A DNA stretch of 61,852 nucleotides from NCBI RefSeq assembly GCF_900142525.1, contig NZ_FRBD01000023.1:1-61852 (forward strand), in the 5' to 3' direction. Under the pieces are notes generated by a model. That model was not told where the DNA came from, ran no database searches, and saw nothing but the letters and a program-made list of their open reading frames with translations. How positions within the stretch are numbered: position 1 is the stretch's first letter; each line of letters opens with the position of its first letter. This stretch comes from Xylanibacter ruminicola. Lineage in GTDB: Bacteria > Bacteroidota > Bacteroidia > Bacteroidales > Bacteroidaceae. Below are positions 43,188 to 51,780 of this stretch, one piece after another. Both the position numbers and the translations under genes were made by a program.

Positions 43188-44501
43188 ATGGTAGAGACTC
43201 CAATTAAGAGAGAAATAGTAGACGGACTTGTAGCTGAGTTGGGAATCGAGGATTTTGCAAAGGCTACAATCCGCGAGGTAAAGCAGGTAGCTGCTAAAGC
43301 CGAGAAAGCCAGTGGGGTAGAGTTCATCAAAATGGAGATGGGTATTCCTGGTCTGCCCGCCGCACAGGTAGGTGTTGATGCCCAGATTAAAGCTTTGCAG
43401 GACGGTATCGCCCATAGCTATCCTGATATTCAGGGAACACCAGCCCTTAAAGAGGCAGCATCGCAGTTTGTGAAGGCCTTCATCGGCATCGATATCAAGC
43501 CCGAAGGGTGTGTACCTGTAAGCGGTTCTATGCAAGGAACATTCGCTAGCTTCCTTACTTGTTCGCAATGTGATAAGAAAAAGGATACTGTACTCTTTAT
43601 AGATCCAGGTTTCCCCGTGCAAAAAATGCAGCTGCAGGTGATGGGCGTTAAGTATAAGACATTTGATGTTTACGATTATCGTGGTGATAAGCTCCAGGCT
43701 AAGCTTGAGAGTTATCTCAACGAAGGTAACATCTGTGCAATCGTTTACTCTAACCCCAATAACCCATCATGGATCTGTCTTCGTGAGGAAGAATTAAAGG
43801 TTATTGGCGATCTGGCCACAAAGTACGATGTGGTAGTGATGGAAGATCTGGCTTATTTCGCAATGGATTTCCGTAAAGACCTGTCTACACCGTTTCAGGC
43901 TCCTTATCAAGCCACTGTGGCTCGCTATACCGATAACTACATGTTGCTGATTAGTGGTTCAAAAGCTTTCAGTTATGCTGGCGAGCGAATCGGCGTAACC
44001 TGCATCAGCAATAAATTGTTCCACCGTCATTTCAACGATTTGTCGGAGCGTTATCAGGGTTTGCCTTTTGGTCCTGTTTTCTCAACACGTATGCTTTATG
44101 CCTTAAGTTCAGGTACCAGTCATAGTGCTCAGTTTGCGATGGCTGCAATGCTGAAGGCTGCTTACGAGGGTAAGTATGATTTCCGTAAGGAGATTAGTAT
44201 TTATGGTGAGCGTGCCAAGAAGTTGAAGGAGATATTCTGCCGCCATAACTTCTATGTGGTTTACGATAAGGACCTCGATGAACCGATAGCCGACGGATTC
44301 TATTTTACAATAGGTTATCCGGGTATGACGTCAGGCCAATTGGCTCACGAGCTGATGTATTATGGTGTTTCTGCTATCTGTCTGATAACCTGCGGATCCG
44401 AACAGGAGGGATTGCGAGTATGTACATCATTTATTGAAGACCACCAGTACGATATGCTGGAAGAACGAATGAAGATATTCGAAATCAATAATCCCAGATA
44501 A
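43188..44501 (+). CDS. Class I/II PLP-dependent aminotransferase
   Basis: 437 residues. PLP lysine in SGSKAFSYAGERIGV; Asn/Tyr contacts in YSNPNNPSW and MEDLAYFAMD. It would convert aromatic amino acids to the aryl pyruvates used by IorAB, as the operon position implies; the exact specificity is unknown. A terminator follows 9 bases after its stop. Confidence 0.9.
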   Translation: MVETPIKREIVDGLVAELGIEDFAKATIREVKQVAAKAEKASGVEFIKMEMGIPGLPAAQVGVDAQIKALQDGIAHSYPDIQGTPALKEAASQFVKAFIGIDIKPEGCVPVSGSMQGTFASFLTCSQCDKKKDTVLFIDPGFPVQKMQLQVMGVKYKTFDVYDYRGDKLQAKLESYLNEGNICAIVYSNPNNPSWICLREEELKVIGDLATKYDVVVMEDLAYFAMDFRKDLSTPFQAPYQATVARYTDNYMLLISGSKAFSYAGERIGVTCISNKLFHRHFNDLSERYQGLPFGPVFSTRMLYALSSGTSHSAQFAMAAMLKAAYEGKYDFRKEISIYGERAKKLKEIFCRHNFYVVYDKDLDEPIADGFYFTIGYPGMTSGQLAHELMYYGVSAICLITCGSEQEGLRVCTSFIEDHQYDMLEERMKIFEINNPR

Positions 44502-44509
44502 TAAATAAT

Positions 44510-44540
44510 GCCCTTCGCAATTGCGAGGGGCTTATTATTT
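44510..44540. terminator. Terminator between convergent aminotransferase and the 140-residue gene
   Basis: Nine-base arms GCCCTTCGC and GCGAGGGGC around AATT, followed on the plus strand by TTATTATTTG. It probably serves both directions. Confidence 0.75.
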
Positions 44541-44541
44541 G

Positions 44542-44964
44542 TTAGTCATTACTCATATCGACAGCGGTAAACTTAAAGTCTGTTTCAGCTAAGTTCCTGA
44601 CATCGTATGGTTTCTTGCTCTTTACAAGATATTTATTCTTCATTTTGATATATTTCTTTTCGAGCTTCTTGCGGTCTACATTTGCTATTACCACGCAAGT
44701 GCGGTTAGGCATCTGGCGCTGCTGGGCAAAGAAATCGCGTAGCTGGTATGAGTATTGATTTCTACCAGAAAGCATCTTTTTCTTTTTGGTAACCCAAACG
44801 CTGTCAATTTCCTGTATGTTAGTGAAATATACTGTAGAATCATTAAACGAAGCTACAAATCCGAACATATACGCATGGGGAACTTTTACATCTTGAGCCG
44901 ACACATTGTTACTGCCGAATGCCATCAGCGAGATGGCGAGAGTGAGGTGTTTAAATAATTTCAT
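44542..44964 (-). CDS. Secreted protein of unknown function after rpoD
   Basis: A 140-residue exported protein (signal ending NVSAQDV). It has strands such as YMFGFVASFNDSTVYFTNI and a basic helical part (RKKLEKKYIKMKNKYLVKSKKPYD). I recognise no domain. The ATG follows the rpoD stop with no gap, so the two are translated from one message, an odd partner for a sigma factor. Confidence 0.75.
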   Translation of the reverse strand: MKLFKHLTLAISLMAFGSNNVSAQDVKVPHAYMFGFVASFNDSTVYFTNIQEIDSVWVTKKKKMLSGRNQYSYQLRDFFAQQRQMPNRTCVVIANVDRKKLEKKYIKMKNKYLVKSKKPYDVRNLAETDFKFTAVDMSND

Positions 44965-45825
44965 TTATCCTAAATATGTCTTTAAAAATTTATTCGTCTT
45001 ACTATTCCTTAATTTTCGGATAGCCTTTTCTTTTATTTGTCGTACGCGTTCGCGTGTTAGTCCAAACTTAGAACCAATCTCTTCGAGCGTAAGTTCTGGC
45101 TGGTTTATACCGTATGATGCCTCAACCACATTGCGCTCGCGCTCGTTCAGAGCATTCAGCGCTGTCTGTATCTCAGATCTAAGCGACTCTTCAACCAGCG
45201 AGTTGTCGGCCATCGGAGCATCAGTATTTGCCATTACGTCGAGCAGACTGTTGTCTTCGCCCTCCACAAACGGGGCATCAACACTTATCTGGTGTCCGTT
45301 GATGTTCATTGCCTCGTCTATCTTATCCTGAGGCAGATCTACCTTCTCGGCAATCTCATCAACCGATGGACGGCGCTCGTTAAGTTGCTCAAAGCGATTT
45401 ATCTCTCGATTTATCTTGTTGACCGATCCTACCTGATTAAGAGGCAGGCGTACGATACGGCTCTGTTCTGAGATGGCCTGCAGAATACTCTGCCTAATCC
45501 ACCATACAGCATACGAGATAAACTTGAATCCACGTGTCTCGTCGAAACGCTCTGCTGCTTTCAGCAGTCCCAGGTTACCCTCGTTAATCAGATCGGGTAG
45601 CGACAGTCCCTGATTCTGATATTGTTTAGCCACAGAAACCACGAAACGAAGATTAGCCTTCGTCAGACGTTCAAGCGCTTTCTGGTCGCCCTTTTTGATG
45701 CGCTGTGCCAGTTCAACTTCTTCTTCAGCCGAGATCATTGTTTCCTTGCTGATTTCCTGCAGATACTTCTCAAGAGCAGCACTCTCTCGGTTGGTTATAG
45801 ATTTAGTGATCTTTAGTTGTCTCAT
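44965..45825 (-). CDS. rpoD: Primary sigma factor RpoD/SigA, short Bacteroidota form
   Basis: 286 residues, without the long N-terminal region 1.1 of the enterobacterial protein. Region 2 is [24 protein letters not shown] and region 4.2 is [29 protein letters not shown] (in part). This is the housekeeping sigma that reads TAnnTTTG -7 boxes. It is linked to the secreted 140-residue gene and separated from htrA by a terminator. Confidence 0.97.
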   Translation of the reverse strand: MRQLKITKSITNRESAALEKYLQEISKETMISAEEEVELAQRIKKGDQKALERLTKANLRFVVSVAKQYQNQGLSLPDLINEGNLGLLKAAERFDETRGFKFISYAVWWIRQSILQAISEQSRIVRLPLNQVGSVNKINREINRFEQLNERRPSVDEIAEKVDLPQDKIDEAMNINGHQISVDAPFVEGEDNSLLDVMANTDAPMADNSLVEESLRSEIQTALNALNERERNVVEASYGINQPELTLEEIGSKFGLTRERVRQIKEKAIRKLRNSKTNKFLKTYLG

Positions 45826-45879
45826 CGTGGTAATATTTTTTAGCCGCGGGCAAAAGTAAGGCTTTTTCCTGAAACAACC

Positions 45880-45911
45880 AAAAAAAAGCCACGAATTTTG
45901 ATATTCGTGGC
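45880..45911 (-). terminator. Terminator of htrA
   Basis: GCCACGAAT/ATTCGTGGC 9-bp stem with a TTTGAT loop, and a run of T leftward (plus-strand A at 45880-45887). Confidence 0.9.
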
Positions 45912-45931
45912 CTTATTTTCTTGATTTTTGC

Positions 45932-47431
45932 TTATTCGTTCTGCAGATATACCACAAATCCACCCTTTTTACCTGTTGGGAAGATACCGCGGATAACCAG
46001 CATCTGATCCTTAGAATTATTAGCTTCCTTCACTGCATTCTGCAGATCGTCGAAGGTCTTCATAGGCTCGTCGTTAATGCGCTGGATGATGAATCCCTTA
46101 GGAACTCCGGCATCCTTCATCTTGCCGCCGTTAACCTTCACCACCTCAAGACCGTAGTTAATCTCCAGCTGCTTTTTCTGTGCATCGGTGATAGGACGGA
46201 AGTCGGCTCCCAGCACATCTGTATCGGCATTCTTAACCACCTTGGTGTTGCCCTGTTCGTTCTTCAGAGTGAGTGTTGCGTTGCGGCTCTTCTTGTCGCG
46301 CAAATAGCTGATAGTGATCTTGTCGCCTGGACGTTTCTTAGCCAGTATGCCCTGAAGCTCGCCAAAGCTTGTAACCTTCTTACCGTCGATAGTGGTAATG
46401 ACATCACCTTCTTTCAGGCCTGCAGCCTCGGCAGCACCGTCTTCAACAACCTTTGCTACGTAGATTCCCTCCATAGTGCCCAGGTCAATCTCCTTGCCGT
46501 TATCTTTCTGATTGTCAACGTAACTCTTCACGTCGTTACCCTGAATACCAATCATGGCGCGCTGTACGTTACCATACTGCTTCAGGTCGTCAACAACCTT
46601 ATTCATAATAGCTGTAGGAATAGCGAATCCGTAACCGATATTAGAACCTGTAGGTGAGGCAAGCATAGCGTTGATACCAACCAACTCGCCGCGGACATTA
46701 ACGAGCGCACCACCTGAGTTACCCTGATTGATGGCTGCATCGGTCTGAATGAAACTCTCTACACCATTTGCGCCAAGTGTACGAGCCTTAGCCGAGATGA
46801 TACCTGCAGTAACGGTGTTGTTGAGTCCCAGAGGGTTACCCACAGCGAGCACCCATTCGCCCACCTTTACATCGTCGCTGTTGGCAATCTGGATAGCAGG
46901 CAGATTCTTGCCGTCTATCTTAATCAGTGCCAGGTCGGTAGTCTTATCGGCACCTATAACGCGAGCCGAGAACTCTTTTGAACCTTCATTAAGACTAACC
47001 GTAAGCTCGTCGGCACCGTCAACAACATGGTTGTTGGTAACGATGTAACCATCAGCTGAGATGATAACACCCGAACCGGCTGCAGCACGCTTGGGAGTCT
47101 GAACCTGACGCTGACGGCGTCCGTTGTTTCCCTGACCTTGTCCCTGACCGAAGAAACCTCCGAATGGATTAGAGAAAAACTCCTCGAATGGGTCGCTATA
47201 TTCTACTGTCTGTATTTTTGAGTTCTGTACAGACTTAATGTAAACTACCGATGGCAGAGCTTTCTCTGCAGCATAGGTAAGGTCTACTGGCTGTCCGGCA
47301 GGAGCAGCTGTTGTTGATGTCACAATAGGAGCGGGTGCAGTAGCTGCGTTAGTTTTGCTGATTGCTGCTACTGAAAGAATCAAAGCAACTGCGCATACGG
47401 CAGGAGTTGCTACATTTACGATTTTTTTCAT
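45932..47431 (-). CDS. degP: HtrA/DegP-type serine protease
   Basis: About 499 residues from the Met at 47431 (an in-frame Met lies 12 bases up). Signal or anchor helix, then a trypsin-like domain with His in TNNHVVDGADE (about residue 134), Asp in TTDLALIKID (about 165) and Ser in QGNSGGAL (about 238). Two PDZ domains follow (EGDVITTIDGKKV; GFIIQRINDEPM). A Gly/Gln/Arg loop near residue 85 is usual. It removes misfolded proteins in the periplasm and is monocistronic. Confidence 0.96.
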   Translation of the reverse strand: MKKIVNVATPAVCAVALILSVAAISKTNAATAPAPIVTSTTAAPAGQPVDLTYAAEKALPSVVYIKSVQNSKIQTVEYSDPFEEFFSNPFGGFFGQGQGQGNNGRRQRQVQTPKRAAAGSGVIISADGYIVTNNHVVDGADELTVSLNEGSKEFSARVIGADKTTDLALIKIDGKNLPAIQIANSDDVKVGEWVLAVGNPLGLNNTVTAGIISAKARTLGANGVESFIQTDAAINQGNSGGALVNVRGELVGINAMLASPTGSNIGYGFAIPTAIMNKVVDDLKQYGNVQRAMIGIQGNDVKSYVDNQKDNGKEIDLGTMEGIYVAKVVEDGAAEAAGLKEGDVITTIDGKKVTSFGELQGILAKKRPGDKITISYLRDKKSRNATLTLKNEQGNTKVVKNADTDVLGADFRPITDAQKKQLEINYGLEVVKVNGGKMKDAGVPKGFIIQRINDEPMKTFDDLQNAVKEANNSKDQMLVIRGIFPTGKKGGFVVYLQNE

Positions 47432-47724
47432 ATTCTCATTCATTTTTTTAAGTTTTAAATTCTACACTAAAGTTCCCTTTCACGTTTTCATGGTGCAAAA
47501 ATAAGTGCATTATTTGAAATACTGACAAATTGTCGTTAACTTTTGTCCCAATTTAACAATTGTACCTAAATGCTTAACGCGCATTTGCGATTAACACTTG
47601 AAATCTTAAATTACTGACAATTTTAAGTTTTTGTTATAATTTTAGTTGTATATATTTAATTATATCTCTATTTTTGCTGTTGTTATTCTTATTTTATGAA
47701 ATTTATTGGTATCTTTGCACGCAG

Positions 47725-48112
47725 AAAACGCACTGCAACGGTTTGTCGCTGGCGCTTCTGAAAGATCGCGCGAGAGGAAAGTCCGGGCAGCATAGGGCGC
47801 TCCACTTCTGAAAGTAGAAGCTATTGGTGACAGTAGGTGCCGGCAGAAGAAAATAACCGCCCCGCTTTGACTTCGGTCATCGAAGGGGTAAGGGTGAGAA
47901 GGTGGTGTAAGAGACCACCAGCCAGCGGGTGATCGTTGGGCTGTGTCGACTGGAGGCTGCAAGTTCATGTATACCATCGTCTGAGGATTGCCCGTCCGAG
48001 TAATACGGTGGAGGGTAGAACGCTTGAGCCATGAGGTGACTTATGGACTAGATAAATGACAAACGCCACACTTGTGTGGTACAGAACCCGGCTTATAGGT
48101 GCAGTGCTTTCT
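47725..48112 (+). ncRNA. rnpB: RNase P RNA
   Basis: The conserved 5' core GAGGAAAGTCCGGGC and 3' core ACAGAACCCGGCTTATAGG are both present, together with helix P4 partners. Terminal arms GCACTGCA (47730) and TGCAGTGC (48100) pair. A TATCTTTG -7 box (47710-47717) lies just upstream. Ends are placed from the outer stem and the promoter, so both are within a few bases. A T-tract (48108-48117) ends it; the YihY start is 10 bases beyond. Confidence 0.95.
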
Positions 48113-48122
48113 TTTTTGAAAT

Positions 48123-49046
48123 ATGAAGTTTAAAGAGATATATCGCACTCTGTTTCTTACCATTCGCTTTTTTACCACAAAGCGAGTGATGTCTCAGGCT
48201 TCGGCGCTTACTTATTCGTCGCTGCTGGCTATGGTGCCTATTCTGGCAGTTATCTTTGCTATAGCCCGCGGATTCGGTTATAATAAGTATATCGAGATAT
48301 GGTTTCGCGATGCTCTTTCTTCTCAACCTCAGGTGGCCGATATATTGGCAGGCTTTGTAAACAGCTATCTTATTCATACCCAGAGTGGAATCTTTCTGGG
48401 TGTGGGTTTGCTGTTCATGCTCTATACGGTGCTGATGCTGGTTAACAATATTGAAGAGACTTTCAACGAGATTTGGCAGGTTAGTAATGCTCGCCCCATC
48501 ATCCGCTCGCTTACCAATTATATGGCTATGTTCTTTATTGTGCCTATCATCATTGTAGTGTCGATGGGTCTTTCTATCTTTATGGCAACTATTGCCAATA
48601 AGATGAGTGGTATTATGCTGTTGGGGCCAGCTATGCGTCTGTTGCTCGATTTCTCGCCTTATCTGCTGCTTTCATTGCTGTTTATCTGGCTGTATGTTTA
48701 TATGCCAAATACCGATGTCAAGCTAAAGAGCGCTATTGTGCCAGGAATACTTGCTGGTATCGCTATGCAGTTGTTACAGTTGTTCTATATCCACTCGCAG
48801 ATTTGGGTTACGGGCTATAACGCCATCTATGGTTCGTTTGCTGCACTTCCACTTTTTATGTTGTGGTTGCAGATATCGTGGACCATCTGTTTGTTTGGAG
48901 CACAGCTTACTTTTACTAATCAGAACATGAACCGTTTTGGTATTAATCTCGACGATATCAATATGCACCCTCTGGTTGATATGACTGATGATGAAACAAA
49001 CGAAGCGGCTAGAGAACTCTACTCCGACCGCCTCGATAGTCTATAA
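48123..49046 (+). CDS. YihY/BrkB-family inner-membrane protein
   Basis: A 307-residue protein with six hydrophobic helices. SQASALTYSSLLAMVPILAV opens the domain and LPLFMLWLQISWTICLFGAQL sits near the end, both family marks. It may be an exporter or envelope protein; its true function in any bacterium is unsettled. The charged C-terminal tail (from MTDDETNEA) is cytosolic. It lies right after rnpB. Confidence 0.92.
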   Translation: MKFKEIYRTLFLTIRFFTTKRVMSQASALTYSSLLAMVPILAVIFAIARGFGYNKYIEIWFRDALSSQPQVADILAGFVNSYLIHTQSGIFLGVGLLFMLYTVLMLVNNIEETFNEIWQVSNARPIIRSLTNYMAMFFIVPIIIVVSMGLSIFMATIANKMSGIMLLGPAMRLLLDFSPYLLLSLLFIWLYVYMPNTDVKLKSAIVPGILAGIAMQLLQLFYIHSQIWVTGYNAIYGSFAALPLFMLWLQISWTICLFGAQLTFTNQNMNRFGINLDDINMHPLVDMTDDETNEAARELYSDRLDSL

Positions 49047-49064
49047 TTTTTGTATAACCTACGG

Positions 49065-49112
49065 ATTCTTTTAGTCGGCGTACCGCCTTGGTAAAAGCGG
49101 CAAAGCCGAGCG
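49065..49112 (+). repeat. Intergenic repeat, copy 1 (downstream of thrC)
   Basis: The 48-bp unit begins ATTCTTTTAGTCGGC and ends AGCCGAGCG with a TCGGC/GCCGA stem. It matches 50456-50502 closely. TACGGATTT repeats of period 9 follow it. Confidence 0.85.
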
Positions 49113-49132
49113 ATACGGATTTTACGGATTTA

Positions 49133-50437
49133 TTATTGCTTTAGTAAGTAAGCCTTGAAATCCGCAAAGTCTTTGCTCATTTCTACGCTCTGCTTGGTAC
49201 CCTTCATGAAGTTTGCAAGGCGCTCTGGTATCTCTACGTCGATACCCAGAATCTCGTCAACCTTCTCCTTGAATTTTGCAGGGTGGGCTGTCTCGCAGAA
49301 TACGCCAACTTCGCCAGGCTGCAAGCCATCTACTAAGGCCTGATAGCCGCATGCACCGTGAGGATCCAGGATATAGCCTGATGCCTTATAGCACTCACGC
49401 ATCGTTTCCTTAATCTGCTCGTCGCTATAGGTTGCACCGCTGATGAGCGATGTAATCTTTGCGTGACTCTTGCCATATAGGTCGTAAATACGTGCGAAGT
49501 TCGATGGATCGCCTACGTCCATAGCGTTTGCCAAAGTCTGCTTCGATGGTTTTGGCTCGTACTTGCCTGTCTGCAGATAGTTGTAGAATATATCGTTAGC
49601 GTTGTTGGCAGCGATAAAGCGCTTGATGGGCAGTCCCATCTGGTGACCAAACAATGCAGCACAGATGTTGCCGAAGTTTCCTGAAGGTACGCACATTACC
49701 AGATTGTCAGCCTTGCCTTGTTCTTTCATGCGGGCGTAGGCGTTAAAGTAGTAGAATGCCTGAGGCAGGAAACGGGCCACGTTGATAGAGTTGGCCGATG
49801 TCAGCTTCATGTGCTCGTTCAGTTCTGCATCCATAAAGGCGTTCTTTACCAAAGCCTGACAATCGTCGAACACACCATCAACTTCGATAGCGGTGATGTT
49901 CTTGCCTAGCGTGGTGAACTGACATTCCTGAATAGGCGAAACCTTTCCCTTAGGATAGAGCACGTATACGTGGATGCCATCAACTCCAAGGAATCCGTTT
50001 GCCACAGCCGAACCGGTATCGCCGCTTGTGGCAACCAGTACGTTCACCTCCTTGTGGTTGTTCTCCTGTTTGATAAAGTACTGCAGCAGACGAGCCATAA
50101 AACGGGCGCCTACATCCTTAAAGGCGAGGGTAGGGCCATGAAATAGCTCCAGCGTGTAGATGTCATCCTTTACATTTACTACAGGACAGTCGAACTGCAG
50201 TGTGTCGTAAACTATATCGTGCAGAGCTTCAGGTTCAACATCCTCTCCGAAGAAAGCGCTGGCTACTGTGTAAGCTATCTCCTGGAAGCTCATCTTCTCG
50301 ATGTTATCAAAAAACTCTTGTGGCAGTTTGTTGATACGTTCGGGCATATAGAGTCCGCGATCTTCTGCCAATCCCTTAACTACTGCTTTGTGCAGGTCGG
50401 CAATGGGAGCCTTGCCGTTAGTGCTATAATATTTCAT
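49133..50437 (-). CDS. thrC: Threonine synthase
   Basis: 434 residues. PLP lysine in GPTLAFKDVGARFMARLL and phosphate loop in VATSGDTGSAVANG. It makes threonine from phosphohomoserine. It is the last gene of thrA-apgM-thrC, separated from apgM by a 70-bp spacer holding an intergenic repeat and a heptamer array. Confidence 0.96.
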   Translation of the reverse strand: MKYYSTNGKAPIADLHKAVVKGLAEDRGLYMPERINKLPQEFFDNIEKMSFQEIAYTVASAFFGEDVEPEALHDIVYDTLQFDCPVVNVKDDIYTLELFHGPTLAFKDVGARFMARLLQYFIKQENNHKEVNVLVATSGDTGSAVANGFLGVDGIHVYVLYPKGKVSPIQECQFTTLGKNITAIEVDGVFDDCQALVKNAFMDAELNEHMKLTSANSINVARFLPQAFYYFNAYARMKEQGKADNLVMCVPSGNFGNICAALFGHQMGLPIKRFIAANNANDIFYNYLQTGKYEPKPSKQTLANAMDVGDPSNFARIYDLYGKSHAKITSLISGATYSDEQIKETMRECYKASGYILDPHGACGYQALVDGLQPGEVGVFCETAHPAKFKEKVDEILGIDVEIPERLANFMKGTKQSVEMSKDFADFKAYLLKQ

Positions 50438-50458
50438 ATTAATTGATAATTGACAATT
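50438..50458 (-). repeat. 7-bp tandem array abutting the thrC start
   Basis: Three heptamers read on the plus strand as ATTAATT, GATAATT, GACAATT; the ATG of thrC adjoins the first. Confidence 0.7.
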
Positions 50459-50502
50459 CTTTTAGTCGGCTGTCGCCTTTGTAAAAGCGGCAGAGCCGAG
50501 CG
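50456..50502 (+). repeat. Intergenic repeat, copy 2 (upstream of thrC)
   Basis: A 47-bp unit sharing ATTCTTTTAGTCGGC, GTAAAAGCGGCA and AGCCGAGCG with 49065-49112, in the same orientation, so thrC lies exactly between the two copies. Confidence 0.85.
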
Positions 50503-50507
50503 GATAA

Positions 50508-51746
50508 TTATGATAACCTCATAAACTCTTGCATAAATTCGTTGAGCTTTAACAGACCGTAAGAGCCTGATGCACAACTTACTTCATCGTATCGTTCTAC
50601 CTCGTCTGCAACGATGCCTTTGTACCAGAACAAGAAAGGTACGGGCTGACCTACGTGAATACGCATCTCTACTGGTGTAAGATGGTCGGGCAGAACAGCT
50701 ATTGCTACAGGCTCGTTCATCTGCATCACCTTATTGTAGATAGGAGTAATAAGGCGCTGGTCCAGATACTCAATCGTTTTCAGCTTCAGTTCCAGGTCAC
50801 CGTCGTGTCCGGCTTCGTCGCTGGCTTCAACGTGTACAAACACAAAGTCATCGTTCTCAAGTGCCTCTATGGCAGCCTGGGCTTTGCCTTCGTAGTTGGT
50901 GTTAGCCAGTCCTGTGGCGCCTTCTACCTCAACTATCTTCAGTCCTGCATAGTGACCGATACCACGAATCAGGTCTACAGCCGAGATAACGGTGCCCGAT
51001 TTGATGTCAGGATACTGTTGCATCAAGGTTTCCATCGATGGGCGATAGCCGCCGCTCCAGGGCCAGATGCTGTTAGCCTGGCGCTCGCCGCGCTTAGCGC
51101 GCTCTATGTTGAATGGATGCTTAGCCAGCAGCTCTTGCGATTTCAAGATGAGTTCATTGAGCAAGTCGGCTGTTGCTTGTGCTTCAGGAATCTCGGGCTT
51201 CACCAGCAATTCGCGCCACTCTTCGTTTGGATGGTCGTGGGGTGGGGCACAGATGATGTGCTTATTGCCGCCTTTTATTACCAACAAGTGGCGATACTGA
51301 ATGCCGGTAATGAATTTTACACGTTCGCAGCCCTCACGCTCGTTGATGGGCTTAGCCAACGTCTCGTTCAGATATTTTATCAGCACGTCGGCATCTTCTG
51401 TCTCCAGATTTCCGCCGTTGTGGGTGATAATCTTTCCGTCTTCCAGAGTGATGATGTTGCATCGTATCGCTAAATCATCGTCGGCCATCTCATAGCCTAT
51501 TGAGGCGGCTTCAAGCGGTCCGCGACCCTCGTAAACCTTATTCAGGTCGTATCCCAGAATGGCGGTGTTGGCTACCTCGCTGCCTGGAGGAAATCCCTCA
51601 GGCACAGTAATCAGTCGCCCGCAACGTCCTTCGCGAGCCAGCTGGTCCATCATGGGTTTATTGGCGTATTGCAGCAACGTCTTTCCGCCCAATCTCTCAA
51701 CAGGCAGGTCAGCCATTCCATCGCCCAGTATAATAATGTGTTTCAT
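50508..51746 (-). CDS. ApgM-type phosphoglycerate mutase family, predicted homoserine kinase analogue
   Basis: About 412 residues from the ATG at 51746 (a TTG 6 bases up is also in frame). Alkaline-phosphatase superfamily, metal motif HIIILGDGMADLP at the start and VLPDHLTPVEMRIH near the end. By family it would be a cofactor-independent phosphoglycerate mutase of the archaeal type. In Bacteroidota it lies between thrA and thrC where thrB is missing, and has been proposed to stand in for homoserine kinase. No ThrB gene was seen here. The gene order supports that reading; it does not prove it. Confidence 0.88.
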   Translation of the reverse strand: MKHIIILGDGMADLPVERLGGKTLLQYANKPMMDQLAREGRCGRLITVPEGFPPGSEVANTAILGYDLNKVYEGRGPLEAASIGYEMADDDLAIRCNIITLEDGKIITHNGGNLETEDADVLIKYLNETLAKPINEREGCERVKFITGIQYRHLLVIKGGNKHIICAPPHDHPNEEWRELLVKPEIPEAQATADLLNELILKSQELLAKHPFNIERAKRGERQANSIWPWSGGYRPSMETLMQQYPDIKSGTVISAVDLIRGIGHYAGLKIVEVEGATGLANTNYEGKAQAAIEALENDDFVFVHVEASDEAGHDGDLELKLKTIEYLDQRLITPIYNKVMQMNEPVAIAVLPDHLTPVEMRIHVGQPVPFLFWYKGIVADEVERYDEVSCASGSYGLLKLNEFMQEFMRLS

Positions 51747-51780
51747 AATCAATCCGTAAAATCCGTATAATCCGTAGGCC
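51745..51780 (-). repeat. 9-bp tandem array between thrA and apgM
   Basis: Plus-strand units ATAATCAAT, CCGTAAAAT, CCGTATAAT, CCGTAGGCC fill the spacer from the apgM start to the thrA stop. Confidence 0.8.

Noticed and set aside
37126..49046. tRNA genes
   Set aside because: No cloverleaf with a GTTCGA-type T arm was recognised in any spacer, though a covariance search was not possible.
50655..51473. A 272-codon open frame antisense to apgM
   Set aside because: Long only because of codon bias in apgM; the protein has no recognisable order or signal.
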